A stretch of DNA of 64,000 nt from Pokkaliibacter sp. MBI-7 (GTDB taxonomy: Bacteria; Pseudomonadota; Gammaproteobacteria; Pseudomonadales; Balneatricaceae): positions 1,332,501 to 1,396,500 of the forward strand of contig NZ_JARVTG010000001.1 of the NCBI RefSeq assembly GCF_029846635.1, given 5' to 3'. The notes under the pieces were generated by a model. It saw only the letters and a program-made list of their open reading frames with translations, searched no databases and had not been told where the DNA came from. The position numbers were made by a program, and so were the translations under genes. Positions 52,409 to 61,629 of the stretch are shown here, in pieces (position 1 is the stretch's first letter; every line of letters starts with the position of its first letter).

Positions 52409-52437
52409 TTTAGACTGAGGCAGGGCACCACTATAAT
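52409..52437 (+). promoter_or_regulatory. uvrA promoter (sigma-70 type)
   Basis: TTTAGA at 52409-52414 and a perfect TATAAT at 52432-52437, 17 bases apart, 55 bases before the uvrA start. I do not see a clear LexA box overlapping it. Confidence 0.65.
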
Positions 52438-52491
52438 TCGCTTTTCGACTTTCGGGTCGTCCGTTCTGCCCCCTCTGCTGTGGAGCCCCTG

Positions 52492-55353
52492 ATGGACACT
52501 ATTCTGGTACGCGGTGCCCGTACCCATAACCTCAAAAACATCGATGTCGATCTACCCCGGGACAAACTGATCGTCATTACCGGTCTGTCCGGTTCCGGTA
52601 AATCCTCGCTGGCTTTCGATACGCTCTATGCCGAGGGCCAGCGCCGCTATGTCGAGTCGCTGTCGACCTATGCTCGACAGTTTCTGTCGATGATGGAAAA
52701 GCCCGATGTCGATCATATTGAAGGCTTATCCCCTGCCATTTCCATTGAGCAGAAATCCACCTCCCATAACCCGCGCTCAACCGTCGGCACCATCACTGAA
52801 ATTTATGACTACCTGCGCCTGCTGTATGCCAGAGTGGGCCAGCCGCGCTGCCCCGATCATGATCTGCCACTGGAGGCACAAACCGTCAGTCAGATGGTGG
52901 ATCAGGTGCTGGGGCTGGAGGAAGGCTGCCGCCTGATGCTGCTAGCGCCGGTCATTCAGGGACGTAAAGGTGAACATCAAAACATTCTGCAGAACCTGCG
53001 TGCACAAGGCTTTGTCCGTGCTCGCATCGATGGCCAGATCTACGAACTGGACGACACGCCGGAACTCGACAAGAAACGTAAACACACGATCGAGGTGGTG
53101 GTTGATCGCTTTAAGGTACGTAGCGATATCCAGCTACGTCTGGCAGAGTCTTTTGAAACCGCACTACAACTGAGTGACGGCATTGCCAAGATCGCCTTTA
53201 TGGATGAAGAACAGCGCGCCGAACTGGTTTTCTCCGCCCGCTTCGCCTGTCCTGAATGCGGTTACAGTATCAGCGAACTGGAGCCCCGGCTGTTTTCCTT
53301 TAACAATCCCCACGGCGCCTGTCAGACCTGTGACGGACTGGGTGTAAAACAGTTTTTTGACCCGAAACGTGTACTGGTCTCTGACGATCTATCTCTTGCA
53401 GAAGGCGCGATCAAAGGCTGGGATCGCCGCAGCGTATACTACTTTCAGCTGTTAAAGGCCGTAGCGGAGCACTATGGCTTTGACGTAAATACCGCGTTCA
53501 GGGAGCTGTCGCCTCCCCAGAAGAATGCGGTCCTTTATGGCACCGGTCAGGAAGCAGTGCAGTTCAACTACAGCAGTGACCGAGGTTTGCAAATCAGCCG
53601 TGCTCATCCGTTTGAGGGCGTCTTACCCAACATGGAGCGCCGTTATCGCGAAACAGACTCACAGCAGGTCAGGGACGAGCTGTCACAATATCTCACCAAT
53701 ACTAAATGCCCCTCCTGTACTGGTACGCGCCTGCGCAAAGAAGCAAGGCATGTCTTCATTGAAGGAAAAAATCTGCCTTCCATCACCAGCCTGCCGGTAG
53801 GAGATTGTTTCGACTACTTCAGCGAGCTGAAACTGGATGGCAAACGAGGCGAAATCGCGGACAAAATCCTGAAAGAAATTCGCGCTCGTCTGAGCTTTCT
53901 GGTGAACGTCGGCCTGGATTACCTGACGATAGAGCGTAGTGCTGACACCTTGTCTGGCGGAGAAGCTCAGCGCATTCGTCTGGCCAGCCAGATAGGTGCG
54001 GGACTGGTGGGCGTCATGTATATCCTTGACGAGCCCTCTATAGGCTTGCACCAGCGTGACAATGACCGCCTGCTCCAGACCCTGACGCATTTACGTGACC
54101 TAGGAAATACCGTCATCGTAGTTGAACATGATGAAGACGCTATCCGCCTTGCAGACCATGTACTGGACATCGGCCCCGGTGCCGGAGTGCACGGTGGCAC
54201 CATTACTGCCCAAGGTACGCCAGCAGAAGTCATGGCCAATCCAAACTCGCTTACAGGTCAGTACCTAAGCGGGAAGAAGTGCATCGCAGTACCTGAGAAT
54301 CGCACGCCCTTTGACAGCAAGTGCGTGCTGGAAATTCAGGGAGCCAGCGGCAATAACCTGCAGAATGTCGACCTCTGCATACCTGTAGGTCTATTTACCT
54401 GCGTGACTGGCGTTTCCGGCTCTGGCAAATCCACGCTGATAAACACCACGCTCTACCCTCTGGCCGCAGCCGCGCTCAATGGCGCAACAACGCTTGAACC
54501 TTCACCCTACAAAAAAATGAAGGGCATGGAGCAGTTCGACAAGGTCGTAGACATCGATCAAAGCCCCATAGGCCGTACTCCTCGCTCCAACCCAGCAACC
54601 TACACCGGTATCTTTACTCCCATTCGCGAGCTATTTTCTGGCACCCAGGAGGCCCGTTCACGCGGTTACAAACCAGGACGCTTCAGCTTTAACGTCAAAG
54701 GCGGACGCTGTGAAGCATGCCAGGGGGACGGTGTCATCAAAGTAGAAATGCACTTCCTTCCTGACATTTATGTCCCCTGTGATATCTGCAAAGGAAAACG
54801 TTACAACCGCGAGACACTGGAAGTCACCTACAAAGGCAAGAGCATCACTGAAGTTCTTGAAATGACCGTAGAAGATGCACTGAGTTTCTTCTCTGCAGTG
54901 CCAATGATTGCACGTAAGCTGCAAACACTCATGGATGTGGGCCTGTCCTACATACGACTGGGCCAGAGCGCAACAACGTTATCCGGAGGTGAAGCACAAC
55001 GCGTCAAACTCGCGAAGGAGCTATCCAAACGAGATACCGGCAAGACACTGTATATTCTGGATGAGCCAACGACCGGTCTGCATTTCTATGACATTCAGCA
55101 ACTTCTGAATGTGCTGCACAGACTGCGTGATCACGGCAACACAGTAGTGGTCATTGAGCATAATCTGGACGTGATTAAAACCGCAGACTGGCTGGTCGAT
55201 CTGGGCCCAGAAGGCGGTAGCCGTGGCGGCCAGATTATTGCCACCGGCACACCGGAACAGGTTGCGGAGAATCCACAATCCCACACGGGACATTTCCTTA
55301 AACCCTTGCTGGAAAAAGGCAACCGAGAACGTCAGCTGGTTATTGAAGACTAA
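52492..55353 (+). CDS. uvrA: Excinuclease ABC subunit A
   Basis: DNA-damage recognition ATPase of nucleotide excision repair. The product is 953 residues from ATG 52492, with GGAG six bases upstream; a GTG at 52480 is a less likely start. Two ABC modules: Walker A VITGLSGSGKSSLAFDT and TCVTGVSGSGKSTLINTT; signatures LSGGEAQRIRLASQIG and LSGGEAQRVKLAKELS; zinc-finger cysteines in CPECGYS, CQTCDG, CEACQGDG and CDICKGKR. Full length and intact. Confidence 0.98.
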   Translation: MDTILVRGARTHNLKNIDVDLPRDKLIVITGLSGSGKSSLAFDTLYAEGQRRYVESLSTYARQFLSMMEKPDVDHIEGLSPAISIEQKSTSHNPRSTVGTITEIYDYLRLLYARVGQPRCPDHDLPLEAQTVSQMVDQVLGLEEGCRLMLLAPVIQGRKGEHQNILQNLRAQGFVRARIDGQIYELDDTPELDKKRKHTIEVVVDRFKVRSDIQLRLAESFETALQLSDGIAKIAFMDEEQRAELVFSARFACPECGYSISELEPRLFSFNNPHGACQTCDGLGVKQFFDPKRVLVSDDLSLAEGAIKGWDRRSVYYFQLLKAVAEHYGFDVNTAFRELSPPQKNAVLYGTGQEAVQFNYSSDRGLQISRAHPFEGVLPNMERRYRETDSQQVRDELSQYLTNTKCPSCTGTRLRKEARHVFIEGKNLPSITSLPVGDCFDYFSELKLDGKRGEIADKILKEIRARLSFLVNVGLDYLTIERSADTLSGGEAQRIRLASQIGAGLVGVMYILDEPSIGLHQRDNDRLLQTLTHLRDLGNTVIVVEHDEDAIRLADHVLDIGPGAGVHGGTITAQGTPAEVMANPNSLTGQYLSGKKCIAVPENRTPFDSKCVLEIQGASGNNLQNVDLCIPVGLFTCVTGVSGSGKSTLINTTLYPLAAAALNGATTLEPSPYKKMKGMEQFDKVVDIDQSPIGRTPRSNPATYTGIFTPIRELFSGTQEARSRGYKPGRFSFNVKGGRCEACQGDGVIKVEMHFLPDIYVPCDICKGKRYNRETLEVTYKGKSITEVLEMTVEDALSFFSAVPMIARKLQTLMDVGLSYIRLGQSATTLSGGEAQRVKLAKELSKRDTGKTLYILDEPTTGLHFYDIQQLLNVLHRLRDHGNTVVVIEHNLDVIKTADWLVDLGPEGGSRGGQIIATGTPEQVAENPQSHTGHFLKPLLEKGNRERQLVIED

Positions 55354-55392
55354 CTGGTCCTCCAACTTCTGCACTGTAAATATCGTAGTAAT

Positions 55393-55420
55393 AGAAAGCC
55401 CGGCAACCGCAGGGTTTTCT
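55393..55420 (+). terminator. uvrA terminator-like hairpin
   Basis: AGAAAGCCC and GGGTTTTCT form a 9-bp stem (one G-T pair) with a 10-nt loop, 40 bases after the uvrA stop, followed by ATTTG. Weak T-tail, so partial termination is likely. Confidence 0.5.
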
Positions 55421-55430
55421 ATTTGAAATC

Positions 55431-55558
<128 letters not shown>

Positions 55559-55572
55559 GTAACCCTAAAAAC

Positions 55573-55608
55573 AAAAATGCCCGCTAGCTTTCACTAACGG
55601 GCATTTTT
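55573..55608. terminator. Bidirectional terminator between rplQ and uvrA
   Basis: AAAAATGCCCG and CGGGCATTTTT form an 11-bp perfect outer stem, with an inner TAG/CTA pairing. Flanking A and T runs give a T-tail on both strands. It ends the rplQ transcript (minus) and would catch uvrA readthrough (plus). Confidence 0.9.
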
Positions 55609-55629
55609 TACACCTTGCGGTGATCTACC

Positions 55630-56022
55630 TTATTCGCCAGCTTCTTCAACAGCTACAGCGTTTTCAGGACGATCAACCAGCTCAACGAACGCCATGGGAG
55701 CGCTGTCGCCAGGGCGGAAACCACATTTCAGAATGCGGATGTAGCCACCGGGACGAGCCTCATAACGAGGACCCAATTCGTTGAACAGCTTACCTACAGC
55801 TTCTTTGCTGCGGGTACGAGCGAAAGCCAGACGGCGATTTGCTACGGAGTCAACCTTAGCCAGGGTGATCAGCGGCTCAGCAAAGCGACGCAGTTCTTTC
55901 GCCTTCGGCAGAGTAGTCTTAATCACTTCGTTTTCGAACAGTGACACTGCCATGTTCTTGAACATGGCCTTGCGGTGTGCACTGGTACGATTAAAGTGGC
56001 GACCGCTTTTACGATGACGCAT
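55630..56022 (-). CDS. rplQ: 50S ribosomal protein L17
   Basis: The product is 130 residues, starting MRHRKSGRHFNRTSAHRKAMFKNMAVSLFEN, typical of L17, with EARPGGYIRILKC near the end. Last gene of the alpha operon, 41 bases after rpoA. Confidence 0.98.
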   Translation of the reverse strand: MRHRKSGRHFNRTSAHRKAMFKNMAVSLFENEVIKTTLPKAKELRRFAEPLITLAKVDSVANRRLAFARTRSKEAVGKLFNELGPRYEARPGGYIRILKCGFRPGDSAPMAFVELVDRPENAVAVEEAGE

Positions 56023-56063
56023 GTCTAATTCCTTACCAAACTCAAGTGTTGGTAGCTAGGTGG

Positions 56064-57065
56064 TCAGGATGCAGCTTTATCGTCATTGCGCAGGGAGGCC
56101 GGCGGCCAATTCTCCAAACGCATGCCAAGCGACAGACCACGGGAGGCCAACACATCTTTAATTTCAGTCAGAGATTTCTTACCCAGGTTGGGAGTCTTGA
56201 GCAACTCAACCTCTGTACGCTGGATAAGATCGCCGATGTAATAGATGTTTTCTGCTTTCAAACAGTTTGCAGAACGAACGGTCAGTTCAAGCTCGTCTAC
56301 CGGGCGCAGCAGAATAGGATCGAACTCTTCCTCTTCTTTCACAGGCTCTGGCTCTTTGTCTGCTTCCAGATCAACGAACACAGCCAGCTGCTGTTGCAGA
56401 ATAGTAGCGGCACGACGGATAGCTTCTTCAGGATCAATGGTACCATTGGTTTCCAGATCGATGACCAGCTTGTCCAAGTCAGTACGCTGCTCTACACGAG
56501 CACTTTCTACAACATAGGCCACGCGGCGAACCGGGCTGTAGCTGGCATCCAGCTGCAGGCGGCCGATAACACGGCTTTCATCGTCCGCTGCAAGACGGTT
56601 GTCTGCAGGAACATAACCACGACCACGAGTGATCTTCAACTGAGCAGACAAGCTACCAGCTTCGTTCAGATGAGCGATCACGTGATCGGGATTGATAACT
56701 TCAACGTCATGAGGCAGCTCAAGATCTGCTGCTGTGACGACACCGGGGCTTTTCTTGTTCAGCTTCAGCGTCGCTTCTTCCCCGCTATGCATAGCTACTG
56801 CTACGCCTTTGAGGTTCAGCAGAATCTCAATCACATCTTCTTGAACGCCTTCAATAGCGCTGTACTCATGAAGTACGCCATCAATCTGTACTTCAGTGAT
56901 AGCACATCCTGGCATTGAAGAAAGCAGGATGCGACGCAGGGCATTACCCAAGGTGTGGCCGAAGCCCCTTTCCAGGGGCTCCAGGGTCACTTTTGCATGA
57001 GTCTTGCTGATTTCCTGCACGTCAATATGACGTGGGGTTAGAAATTCGCTGACTGAACGCTGCAT
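56064..57065 (-). CDS. rpoA: RNA polymerase alpha subunit
   Basis: The product is 333 residues. The N-terminal assembly domain has RGFGHTLGNALRRILLSSMPG; an acidic linker (EPEPVKEEEEFDPILL) leads to the C-terminal domain with LELTVRSANCLKAENI and NLGKKSLTEIKDVLASRGLSLGM, which contacts UP elements and activators. Intact. Confidence 0.99.
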   Translation of the reverse strand: MQRSVSEFLTPRHIDVQEISKTHAKVTLEPLERGFGHTLGNALRRILLSSMPGCAITEVQIDGVLHEYSAIEGVQEDVIEILLNLKGVAVAMHSGEEATLKLNKKSPGVVTAADLELPHDVEVINPDHVIAHLNEAGSLSAQLKITRGRGYVPADNRLAADDESRVIGRLQLDASYSPVRRVAYVVESARVEQRTDLDKLVIDLETNGTIDPEEAIRRAATILQQQLAVFVDLEADKEPEPVKEEEEFDPILLRPVDELELTVRSANCLKAENIYYIGDLIQRTEVELLKTPNLGKKSLTEIKDVLASRGLSLGMRLENWPPASLRNDDKAAS

Positions 57066-57101
57066 AGTTCCACCTAGTGTTGAAGTTGAACTGCTGACTA
57101 A

Positions 57102-57722
57102 TTACTTAGAGTACAGCTCAACAATCAGGTTTTCATTGATGTCTGAGGGAAGATCGCTACGCTCTGGAAGAGTTTTGAATACACCTTCCATTTTGTTCGC
57201 ATCAACCTCGACCCACTGAACAGGTGCACGCTGAGCTGCCAAGTCCAGTGCGCTCTTGATACGCAGCTGGCTTTTTGATTTCTCACGTACAGCCACAACA
57301 TCACCAGGAACAACCTGGTAAGAGGGGATGTTCACAGCCTTACCATTAACGGTAATAGCTTTGTGAGAAACGATCTGGCGAGCTTCTGCACGAGTAGCTC
57401 CGAAGCCCATGCGATAAACTACGTTATCCAGACGGCCTTCCAGCAGTTTCAGCAGGTTTTCACCAGTCGCGCCCTTCAAACGGGCAGCGTTTTTGTAATA
57501 GTTACGGAATTGACGCTCAAGAATGCCGTAAATACGACGAACTTTTTGCTTTTCACGCAACTGCAGACCGTAGTCAGACAGACGACCACGACGGGCGCCA
57601 TGCACGCCAGGAGCGGTGTCTACTTTGCATTTTGAATCCAGCGCACGGACGCCGCTTTTCAGGAACAGATCTGTTCCCTCACGACGAGACAGCTTGCACT
57701 TGGGTCCGATATAACGAGCCAT
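57102..57722 (-). CDS. rpsD: 30S ribosomal protein S4
   Basis: The product is 206 residues, starting MARYIGPKCKLSRREGTDLFL, with the S4 RNA-binding motif RLDNVVYRMGFGATRAEARQ. In E. coli S4 represses the alpha operon by binding its leader; see the leader feature upstream of rpsM. The N-terminal zinc-site cysteines of some S4 proteins are absent. Confidence 0.98.
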   Translation of the reverse strand: MARYIGPKCKLSRREGTDLFLKSGVRALDSKCKVDTAPGVHGARRGRLSDYGLQLREKQKVRRIYGILERQFRNYYKNAARLKGATGENLLKLLEGRLDNVVYRMGFGATRAEARQIVSHKAITVNGKAVNIPSYQVVPGDVVAVREKSKSQLRIKSALDLAAQRAPVQWVEVDANKMEGVFKTLPERSDLPSDINENLIVELYSK

Positions 57723-57736
57723 TTACCGTCTCCTAG

Positions 57737-58126
57737 TTATACACGACGCTTCTTGGGAGGACGACAGCCGTTGTGAGGGATCGGCGTTACGTCCGTGATA
57801 TTGGTGATCTTGTAACCTACAGCGTTCAGAGCACGAACGGCAGATTCACGACCTGGACCTGGTCCTTTGACCAGAACATCCAGATTCTTAAGACCATATT
57901 CCAACGCTACCTGTCCGGCACGCTCTGCAGCTACCTGAGCTGCGAACGGGGTGCTCTTACGAGAACCACGGAAACCGGAACCACCAGCGGTAGCCCAAGA
58001 AAGGGTGTTACCTTGACGATCAGTAATGGTCACGATGGTGTTGTTAAACGAAGCGTGGATGTGTGCTACGCCGTCAACAACCTGCTTCTTGACCTTTTTA
58101 CGGGTACGAGCACTAGGCTTGGCCAT
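57737..58126 (-). CDS. rpsK: 30S ribosomal protein S11
   Basis: The product is 129 residues with the S11 pattern (GVAHIHASFNNTIVTITD, GFRGSRKSTPFAAQ, VLVKGPGPGRESAVRAL, PPKKRRV end). Between rpsM and rpsD on the same strand. Confidence 0.98.
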   Translation of the reverse strand: MAKPSARTRKKVKKQVVDGVAHIHASFNNTIVTITDRQGNTLSWATAGGSGFRGSRKSTPFAAQVAAERAGQVALEYGLKNLDVLVKGPGPGRESAVRALNAVGYKITNITDVTPIPHNGCRPPKKRRV

Positions 58127-58148
58127 ACGAAAATTCCTTCGCTAACGC

Positions 58149-58505
58149 TTACTTGCGGATCGGTTTACGCGGGCCCTTACGAGTGCGCGCGTTGGTCTTG
58201 GTACGTTGACCACGAACCGGAAGATTGCGACGATGACGCAGGCCACGATAGCAGCCCAGGTCCATCAGACGCTTGATACTCATAGAGATTTCGCGACGAA
58301 GGTCACCTTCGACGGTATGCTTGGCTACTTCGCCACGCAGAATATCAAGCGTCTCTTCAGACAGATCAGCGATCTTTGTAGACGGCGCGATACCAACGGT
58401 ATCACACAGCTGTTTAGCAGTAGTGCGGCCGATCCCATAGATATAAGTCAGGGAGATCACCGCATGCTTATTGTCAGGAATATTGACGCCAGCTATACGG
58501 GCCAT
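58149..58505 (-). CDS. rpsM: 30S ribosomal protein S13
   Basis: The product is 118 residues, starting MARIAGVNIPDNKHAVISLTYIYGIG, with RHRRNLPVRGQRTKTNARTR near the C-terminus. First gene of the alpha operon. Confidence 0.98.
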   Translation of the reverse strand: MARIAGVNIPDNKHAVISLTYIYGIGRTTAKQLCDTVGIAPSTKIADLSEETLDILRGEVAKHTVEGDLRREISMSIKRLMDLGCYRGLRHRRNLPVRGQRTKTNARTRKGPRKPIRK

Positions 58506-58527
58506 TCAATTTACTCCGATACTTGAA

Positions 58528-58616
58528 CTCGCCAGAGCGAGCTTCGACAATAGGGTATGAACCGTCGAAGGAAGACGCGCTATATTTTGTCTGGCATGCT
58601 CTAAATCATGCCAGAC
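58528..58616 (-). promoter_or_regulatory. Structured leader of the alpha operon (rpsM), possible S4 regulatory element
   Basis: Three stems lie between rpmJ and rpsM: CTCGC/GCGAG (58528-58541), CTTCGAC/GTCGAAG (58542-58570) and GTCTGGCATG/CATGCCAGAC (58589-58616, 10 bp perfect). None has a T-tail in the minus direction, so they are not simple terminators. In E. coli the equivalent leader folds as a pseudoknot bound by S4. Assignment is by position and structure. Confidence 0.5.
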
Positions 58617-58647
58617 GAACGCGCTTCTCAACGAACGAAAAGGCAAC

Positions 58648-58764
58648 TTAGCCTTGACGCTGCTTGTGACGGGGTTCAACTTTGCAGATCACGCGAACGG
58701 AACCGTTGCGACGTACGATCTTGCAGTTACGACAAATTTTCTTTACAGAGGCACGAACTTTCAT
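58648..58764 (-). CDS. rpmJ: 50S ribosomal protein L36
   Basis: A 38-residue product, MKVRASVKKICRNCKIVRR onward, with C11, C14 and C27 plus H33 as the zinc site of the canonical C+ form of L36. It ends the spc operon downstream of secY, as in E. coli. Too short for usual ORF cut-offs. Confidence 0.97.
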   Translation of the reverse strand: MKVRASVKKICRNCKIVRRNGSVRVICKVEPRHKQRQG

Positions 58765-58797
58765 GCTTCACTCCATAGAGTTCCAGGGTTTTGGCGA

Positions 58798-60117
58798 TCA
58801 GAGACCGCCAATTCCACGTAAATTGGACTTACGCATCAGCGACTCATACTGATGAGACATCAGATGAGATTGAACCTGCGCCATAAAATCCATAACCACT
58901 ACCACGACGATCAGCAACGATGTCCCACCGAAATAGAATGGAACATGCCACGCAACCACAAGGAACTGAGGCAGAAGGGACACTGCAGTGATGTACAAAC
59001 CACCAGCAAGAGTCAAGCGGGTCAGAACATTGTCAATATAACGTGCAGACTGATCGCCTGGACGAATTCCAGGAATCAATGCGCCAGACTTCTTCAGGTT
59101 GTCAGCAACATCCTTCGGATTGAATACCAGCGCAGTGTAGAAGAAACAGAAGAACAGTATACTAATCGCAAATACCAGAAGATACAATGGCTGACCAGGT
59201 GATAATGCCAAAGCAATATCCTGAAGCCACTGCATACTCTCACTCTGACCAAACCACTGACCAACAGAGGCCGGAAATAGCAGAATACTGGATGCGAAAA
59301 TTGGTGGAATTACACCTGCCATATTCACCTTCAAGGGAAGGTGACTAGTTTGAGCCGCATACATGCGGCGCCCTTGCTGACGCTTAGCGTAGTTAATAGT
59401 TATACGACGCTGACCACGCTCAACAAAGACAACAAATGCAATTGTCGCCACAGCCAATACTGCAATACCCAGTAGAACCAGGATATTCATGTCGCCCTGA
59501 CGCGCAGCCTCAAAAGATTGCCCGATTGCTCGGGGTAATCCTGCAACGATGCCAGAGAAAATCAGTATTGAGATACCGTTACCAATGCCCTTCTCAGTTA
59601 CTTGTTCGCCAAGCCACATCATGAAGACAGAGCCGGCAACCAGGGTAGAAACCGCAACAATGTAGAAACCAAGGCTCGCCTCAAAGGCGATACCTTGGTT
59701 TGCTAGACCAACAGCCAAGCCAAAAGATTGGAAGGATGCCAATACCACAGTACCGTAACGCGTATACTGGGTAATTTTACGACGACCACCCTCACCTTCT
59801 TTCTTCAGCTGCTCTAACTGCGGAACCACCACGGTTAGGAGCTGCATGATAATCGATGCTGAAATGTAGGGCATAATGCCCAACGCAAAGATACTCATGC
59901 GCTCAAGGGCACCACCTGAAAACATGTTGAACAAGCTCAGAATGGTACCCTGGTTCTGTTCGAACATGGCTGCAAGGCGATCAGGATTGATCCCCGGCAC
60001 TGGTATGTGGGCACCGATTCGATACACCACGATAGCCAACAATACAAAGCGCAAACGAGCCCAAAGCTCACCTAAACCACTTTGCACACCTGCCGGAATA
60101 TTTCCTTGCTTAGCCAT
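58798..60117 (-). CDS. secY: Protein translocase subunit SecY
   Basis: Channel of the Sec translocon. The product is 439 residues with ten membrane segments. Conserved segments include YRIGAHIPVPGINP, MPYISASIIMQLL, GERRITINYAKR-type loop (RGQRRITINYAKRQQG) and ISVRGIG-type C-terminus (RKSNLRGIGGL). Follows rplO by six bases. Confidence 0.99.
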   Translation of the reverse strand: MAKQGNIPAGVQSGLGELWARLRFVLLAIVVYRIGAHIPVPGINPDRLAAMFEQNQGTILSLFNMFSGGALERMSIFALGIMPYISASIIMQLLTVVVPQLEQLKKEGEGGRRKITQYTRYGTVVLASFQSFGLAVGLANQGIAFEASLGFYIVAVSTLVAGSVFMMWLGEQVTEKGIGNGISILIFSGIVAGLPRAIGQSFEAARQGDMNILVLLGIAVLAVATIAFVVFVERGQRRITINYAKRQQGRRMYAAQTSHLPLKVNMAGVIPPIFASSILLFPASVGQWFGQSESMQWLQDIALALSPGQPLYLLVFAISILFFCFFYTALVFNPKDVADNLKKSGALIPGIRPGDQSARYIDNVLTRLTLAGGLYITAVSLLPQFLVVAWHVPFYFGGTSLLIVVVVVMDFMAQVQSHLMSHQYESLMRKSNLRGIGGL

Positions 60118-60123
60118 TGAACA

Positions 60124-60558
60124 TTATTCCTCGACTTTTCCGCCTGCAGCTTCGATTGCAGCTTTCGCACCAGCGGTCACACGTAGACCACGGATAGTAA
60201 CTGCTTTCGTCACTTCACCAGACAGAATGATCTTCGCACGCTTGATGGAGCCGTTGATGATATTGGCAGCACGCAATGCAGCCAGATCAACAACTTCACC
60301 CTCAACAGCAGCAAGCTCAGACAAACGCACTTCAGCGGTAGTCATTGCCATGCGAGAGATAAAGCCAAACTTGGGCAGACGACGCTGAATTGGCATCTGA
60401 CCGCCTTCGAAGCCTACACGAATGCCGCCACCAGCACGTGACTTAGCACCCTTGTGACCACGACCAGCAGTCTTACCCAGACCGCTACCAATACCGCGGC
60501 CTACACGCTTCGCTACCTTCTTAGCACCTTCACCAGGGCTCAGATTATTCAAATACAT
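60124..60558 (-). CDS. rplO: 50S ribosomal protein L15
   Basis: The product is 144 residues from ATG 60558 (MYLNNLSPGEGAKKV), chosen for the GAGGAG ribosome site just upstream. The glycine-rich RNA-binding N-terminus (RVGRGIGSGLGKTAGRGHKG) is characteristic. Confidence 0.98.
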   Translation of the reverse strand: MYLNNLSPGEGAKKVAKRVGRGIGSGLGKTAGRGHKGAKSRAGGGIRVGFEGGQMPIQRRLPKFGFISRMAMTTAEVRLSELAAVEGEVVDLAALRAANIINGSIKRAKIILSGEVTKAVTIRGLRVTAGAKAAIEAAGGKVEE

Positions 60559-60568
60559 AATCTTCTCC

Positions 60569-60751
60569 TCACTCGGCTTCAACGCGAACCAGATAGTTCA
60601 CCTTGTTGATCATGCCGCGGATTGAAGGGGTGTCTTGCAGCTCAACGGTGTGACCAATGCGACGCAGACCCAGGCCAACGACTGTAGCGCGATGCTTGGG
60701 CTGCTTGCCGAATGGGCTGCGAACCAGAGTTACTTTCAAAGTCTTAGACAT
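60569..60751 (-). CDS. rpmD: 50S ribosomal protein L30
   Basis: The product is 60 residues from ATG 60751 (MSKTLKVTLVRSPFG), with LGLRRIGHTVEL and the MINKVNYLVRVE end. A TTG two codons upstream is not needed. Confidence 0.97.
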   Translation of the reverse strand: MSKTLKVTLVRSPFGKQPKHRATVVGLGLRRIGHTVELQDTPSIRGMINKVNYLVRVEAE

Positions 60752-60757
60752 GGTCAA

Positions 60758-61258
60758 TTACCCCAGAATTTCTTCAACGGTTTTGCCACGCTTAGCAGCG
60801 ATCTCTTCTGGAGACTTGGTCATCTGCAGGCCTTTGAAAGTGGCGCGAACCACGTTCACAGGATTGGTAGAGCCATAGCACTTAGCCAGAACGTTATGAA
60901 CGCCTGCCATTTCCAGAACGGAGCGCATAGCACCACCGGCAATTACACCAGTACCTTCTGAAGCGGGCTGCATATAGATCTTGGAGGCACCGTGAGCGGC
61001 TTTAACTGGATACTGAATAGTACCGCCGTTCAATTCAACCTTGATCATGTTGCGGCGAGCAGCTTCCATCGCTTTAGCGATAGCCGCAGGCACTTCACGC
61101 GCCTTACCACGACCAAAACCTACACGACCTTTACCGTCACCTACTACGGTCAAAGCAGTAAAGGCAAAAATACGACCGCCTTTCACTACTTTGGCAACAC
61201 GGTTGACCTGAACCAGCTTTTCCTGGAGATCACCGTCTTTCTGTTCGATGTTTGCCAT
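60758..61258 (-). CDS. rpsE: 30S ribosomal protein S5
   Basis: The product is 166 residues from ATG 61258; a tandem ATG at 61261 is three bases from it and closer to AAGG than ideal. Motifs: VNRVAKVVKGGRIFAFTAL and GSTNPVNVVRATFKGL. Confidence 0.98.
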   Translation of the reverse strand: MANIEQKDGDLQEKLVQVNRVAKVVKGGRIFAFTALTVVGDGKGRVGFGRGKAREVPAAIAKAMEAARRNMIKVELNGGTIQYPVKAAHGASKIYMQPASEGTGVIAGGAMRSVLEMAGVHNVLAKCYGSTNPVNVVRATFKGLQMTKSPEEIAAKRGKTVEEILG

Positions 61259-61267
61259 CATTGCACC

Positions 61268-61618
61268 TTAGAATTCCAGACCACCTTCACGAGCGGCGTC
61301 AGCCAGGGCTTTAACGCGACCATGGTACTTAAAACCAGCACGGTCGAAAGCCACTTTCTTAACACCCGCTTCCAGCGCACGCTGAGCCAACAAAGTACCA
61401 ACTTTGCTAGCAGCATCAGCGTTACCGGTTTGACCGCTACGCAGCTCCTGATCCAGAGTGGATGCTTGAGCCAGCACACGACCACCACAGGGAGAAAACA
61501 CCTGTGCATAGATGTGACGGGGTGTACGGAATACTGTCAGGCGGTTCTCGCCCAGTTCGCGCATTTTGTAACGACCGCGAGCGGCGCGACGCAAACGGGA
61601 AACTTTTTTCTCGTTCAT
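61268..61618 (-). CDS. rplR: 50S ribosomal protein L18
   Basis: The product is 116 residues, with RLTVFRTPRHIYAQVFSP and VAFDRAGFKYHGRVKALADAAREGG, the family signature that binds 5S rRNA. Confidence 0.98.
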   Translation of the reverse strand: MNEKKVSRLRRAARGRYKMRELGENRLTVFRTPRHIYAQVFSPCGGRVLAQASTLDQELRSGQTGNADAASKVGTLLAQRALEAGVKKVAFDRAGFKYHGRVKALADAAREGGLEF

Positions 61619-61629
61619 AGAATCCTGCC

